The notes beneath the pieces were generated by a model. The model was not told the origin of the DNA. It was given only the letters and a program-made list of their open reading frames with translations, and did no database searches. Below are positions 63,248 through 64,000 of a DNA stretch of 64,000 nt, in pieces (the first letter of the stretch is position 1; each line of letters begins with the position of its first letter). The translations under genes and the position numbers were made by a program. The DNA comes from Posidoniimonas corsicana. GTDB taxonomy: Bacteria > Planctomycetota > Planctomycetia > Pirellulales > Lacipirellulaceae. The stretch is taken from assembly GCF_007859765.1 (NCBI RefSeq), contig NZ_SIHJ01000004.1, forward strand, positions 1-64,000, in the 5' to 3' direction.

Positions 63248-63766
63248 CTACAACTCGTCTCCACGGTGCTGGCGTAACAGCGTTACAACAGATTCGCAAT
63301 AGCCTTGGGATCGCTCTGGTCCCAGTAGAGAAAGCAGCTTGAGATCCTCTTCCTCGGCAAACCCTCCCTGAATCAGGCACTTAGTAACAACTTCTTCTAA
63401 GAGCCAATAGAACTTCCCCGATTCCGGCGTCGATGTGTGAGAGAGTTCGAGCACTCTAGCCATTGGCCAGATCAGAAGACTGGGGTACCGGGTCGACCCA
63501 AGCATGAGTTCGCCAGCATCACTTATGAGCCAATCAAGAAGTTCGGACTTGGCGATAACGTTGCCCCAGATCAGTGCGGCCCCAGGTAGACCTTGTGGGT
63601 GATGGCCTGCTTCGTACTCAATAAAGTCGAGCGCGTCTATGTCGATCCTTGTGCCAGCGAATGCGCACGGGTATGGCGGTCCGATAGCCGACCACATCTC
63701 ACAGTAATTGTTTGCGGTCGCTTCGATTGCTTCGAGTTGGTCGGCTGTTGCAGGTTGCAGGTCCAC
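63248..63766 (-). CDS. Hypothetical soluble protein, 172 residues
   Basis: From GTG 63766: MDLQPATADQLEAIEATANN. Helical with a mixed middle (YPSLLIWPMARVLELSHTST). No family recognised; size and composition would fit an immunity-like or regulatory protein, but this is speculation. Lower G+C than the DUF4261 gene. The C-terminus is followed at once by the REP-like element at 63175-63247. Confidence 0.55.
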   Translation of the reverse strand: MDLQPATADQLEAIEATANNYCEMWSAIGPPYPCAFAGTRIDIDALDFIEYEAGHHPQGLPGAALIWGNVIAKSELLDWLISDAGELMLGSTRYPSLLIWPMARVLELSHTSTPESGKFYWLLEEVVTKCLIQGGFAEEEDLKLLSLLGPERSQGYCESVVTLLRQHRGDEL

Positions 63767-63841
63767 CCAGTGCGGCTAATCTGTGGTGAGGAGTACTGTG
63801 AAACGAGAAGTTGCTATGAAAGCCGGCAGGCCCTCGATTCG

Positions 63842-64000
63842 CTACTCCGCCCCAATGCAGTAGATCGCCTTGTCGGTCCGCAGGAACAGCCGGCCCTCGC
63901 CCACGGCCATCGCCGCGTTGACGCGGCTGTCGTCGGATTCGAAGGTGTTGACCACCAGCTGCTCCAGCTCGTCGGGCGTGGCCTTAAGCACGAAGGTGCC
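63842..64000 (-). CDS. PQQ-like beta-propeller protein, C-terminus (partial)
   Basis: Minus-strand frame ending at the TAG at 63842-63844. The last visible residues read GTFVLKATPDELEQLVVNTF and, after a short stretch, GRLFLRTDKAIYCIGAE. This is the closing blade of PQQ-binding-like propeller proteins, common as secreted planctomycete proteins. The rest lies beyond the window. Confidence 0.6.
   Translation of the reverse strand, partial: GTFVLKATPDELEQLVVNTFESDDSRVNAAMAVGEGRLFLRTDKAIYCIGAE

Noticed and set aside
63248-63766. Naming it a toxin-immunity protein because of the DUF4261 and DUF4240 neighbours
   Set aside because: No toxin gene is visible and the sequence matches no immunity family I can recognise.

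Overview
High-G+C bacterial chromosome, almost certainly a planctomycete of the Pirellulales (Lacipirellulaceae-like). Evidence: two DUF1559 pseudopilin-type proteins, PEP-CTERM tails with 'GDYNxDGxVNAADY' dockerin-like repeats, a LEPR-XLL-type surface protein, a MoxR/DUF58/BatA/VWA/DUF4159 locus, small membrane proteins starting with NP[YF]xxP, and dispersed REP-like hairpins. No rRNA, tRNA or CRISPR array was recognised. Assignments come from reading motifs; nothing was searched.

Layout. 1-1422: transposase fragment at the edge and a HAD-like secreted phosphatase. 1795-11567: translation block, with epmB divergent from efp, then def, fmt and miaB, plus small membrane and zinc-ribbon genes. 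11974-18714: TIGR04222-like membrane protein, a PEP-CTERM protein, glnE and an orphan LuxR-type HTH. 18883-23648: VWA protein, LemA/M48 protease pair, HTH protein with a palindrome beside its start. 23997-29744: free-standing EF-Tu domain-3-like protein, epmA, folA and thyA, with REP-like repeats around a small membrane gene. 29989-37630: PII-like protein, ExbB/TolQ-like protein, very large MscS channel, LEPR-XLL surface protein. 37638-48096: MoxR-DUF58-BatA-VWA cluster, interrupted by four small unrelated genes, divergent from a DUF4159 protein. 48186-52051: cobalamin riboswitch followed by four overlapping genes (DUF1559, PEP-CTERM/dockerin, PEP-CTERM, SAM methyltransferase). 52158-64000: accessory and envelope genes, nnrE, a HlyD-like adaptor with a toroid protein, LRR, DUF4240 and DUF4261 proteins, and a PQQ-like fragment at the edge.

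How the genes work together. efp (Lys34), epmB (beta-lysine formation) and epmA (ligation to EF-P) form an EF-P beta-lysylation pathway split over 20 kb; def and fmt handle N-formyl-methionine; folA and thyA make dTMP; glnE and the PII-like protein belong to nitrogen signalling families.

Most interesting: (i) a corrinoid-riboswitch operon of surface proteins and a methyltransferase; (ii) small single-gene units bounded by imperfect inverted simple repeats, with apparently empty copies of the same repeats elsewhere; (iii) separate EF-Tu domain-2-like and domain-3-like proteins, one of them inside such a unit.
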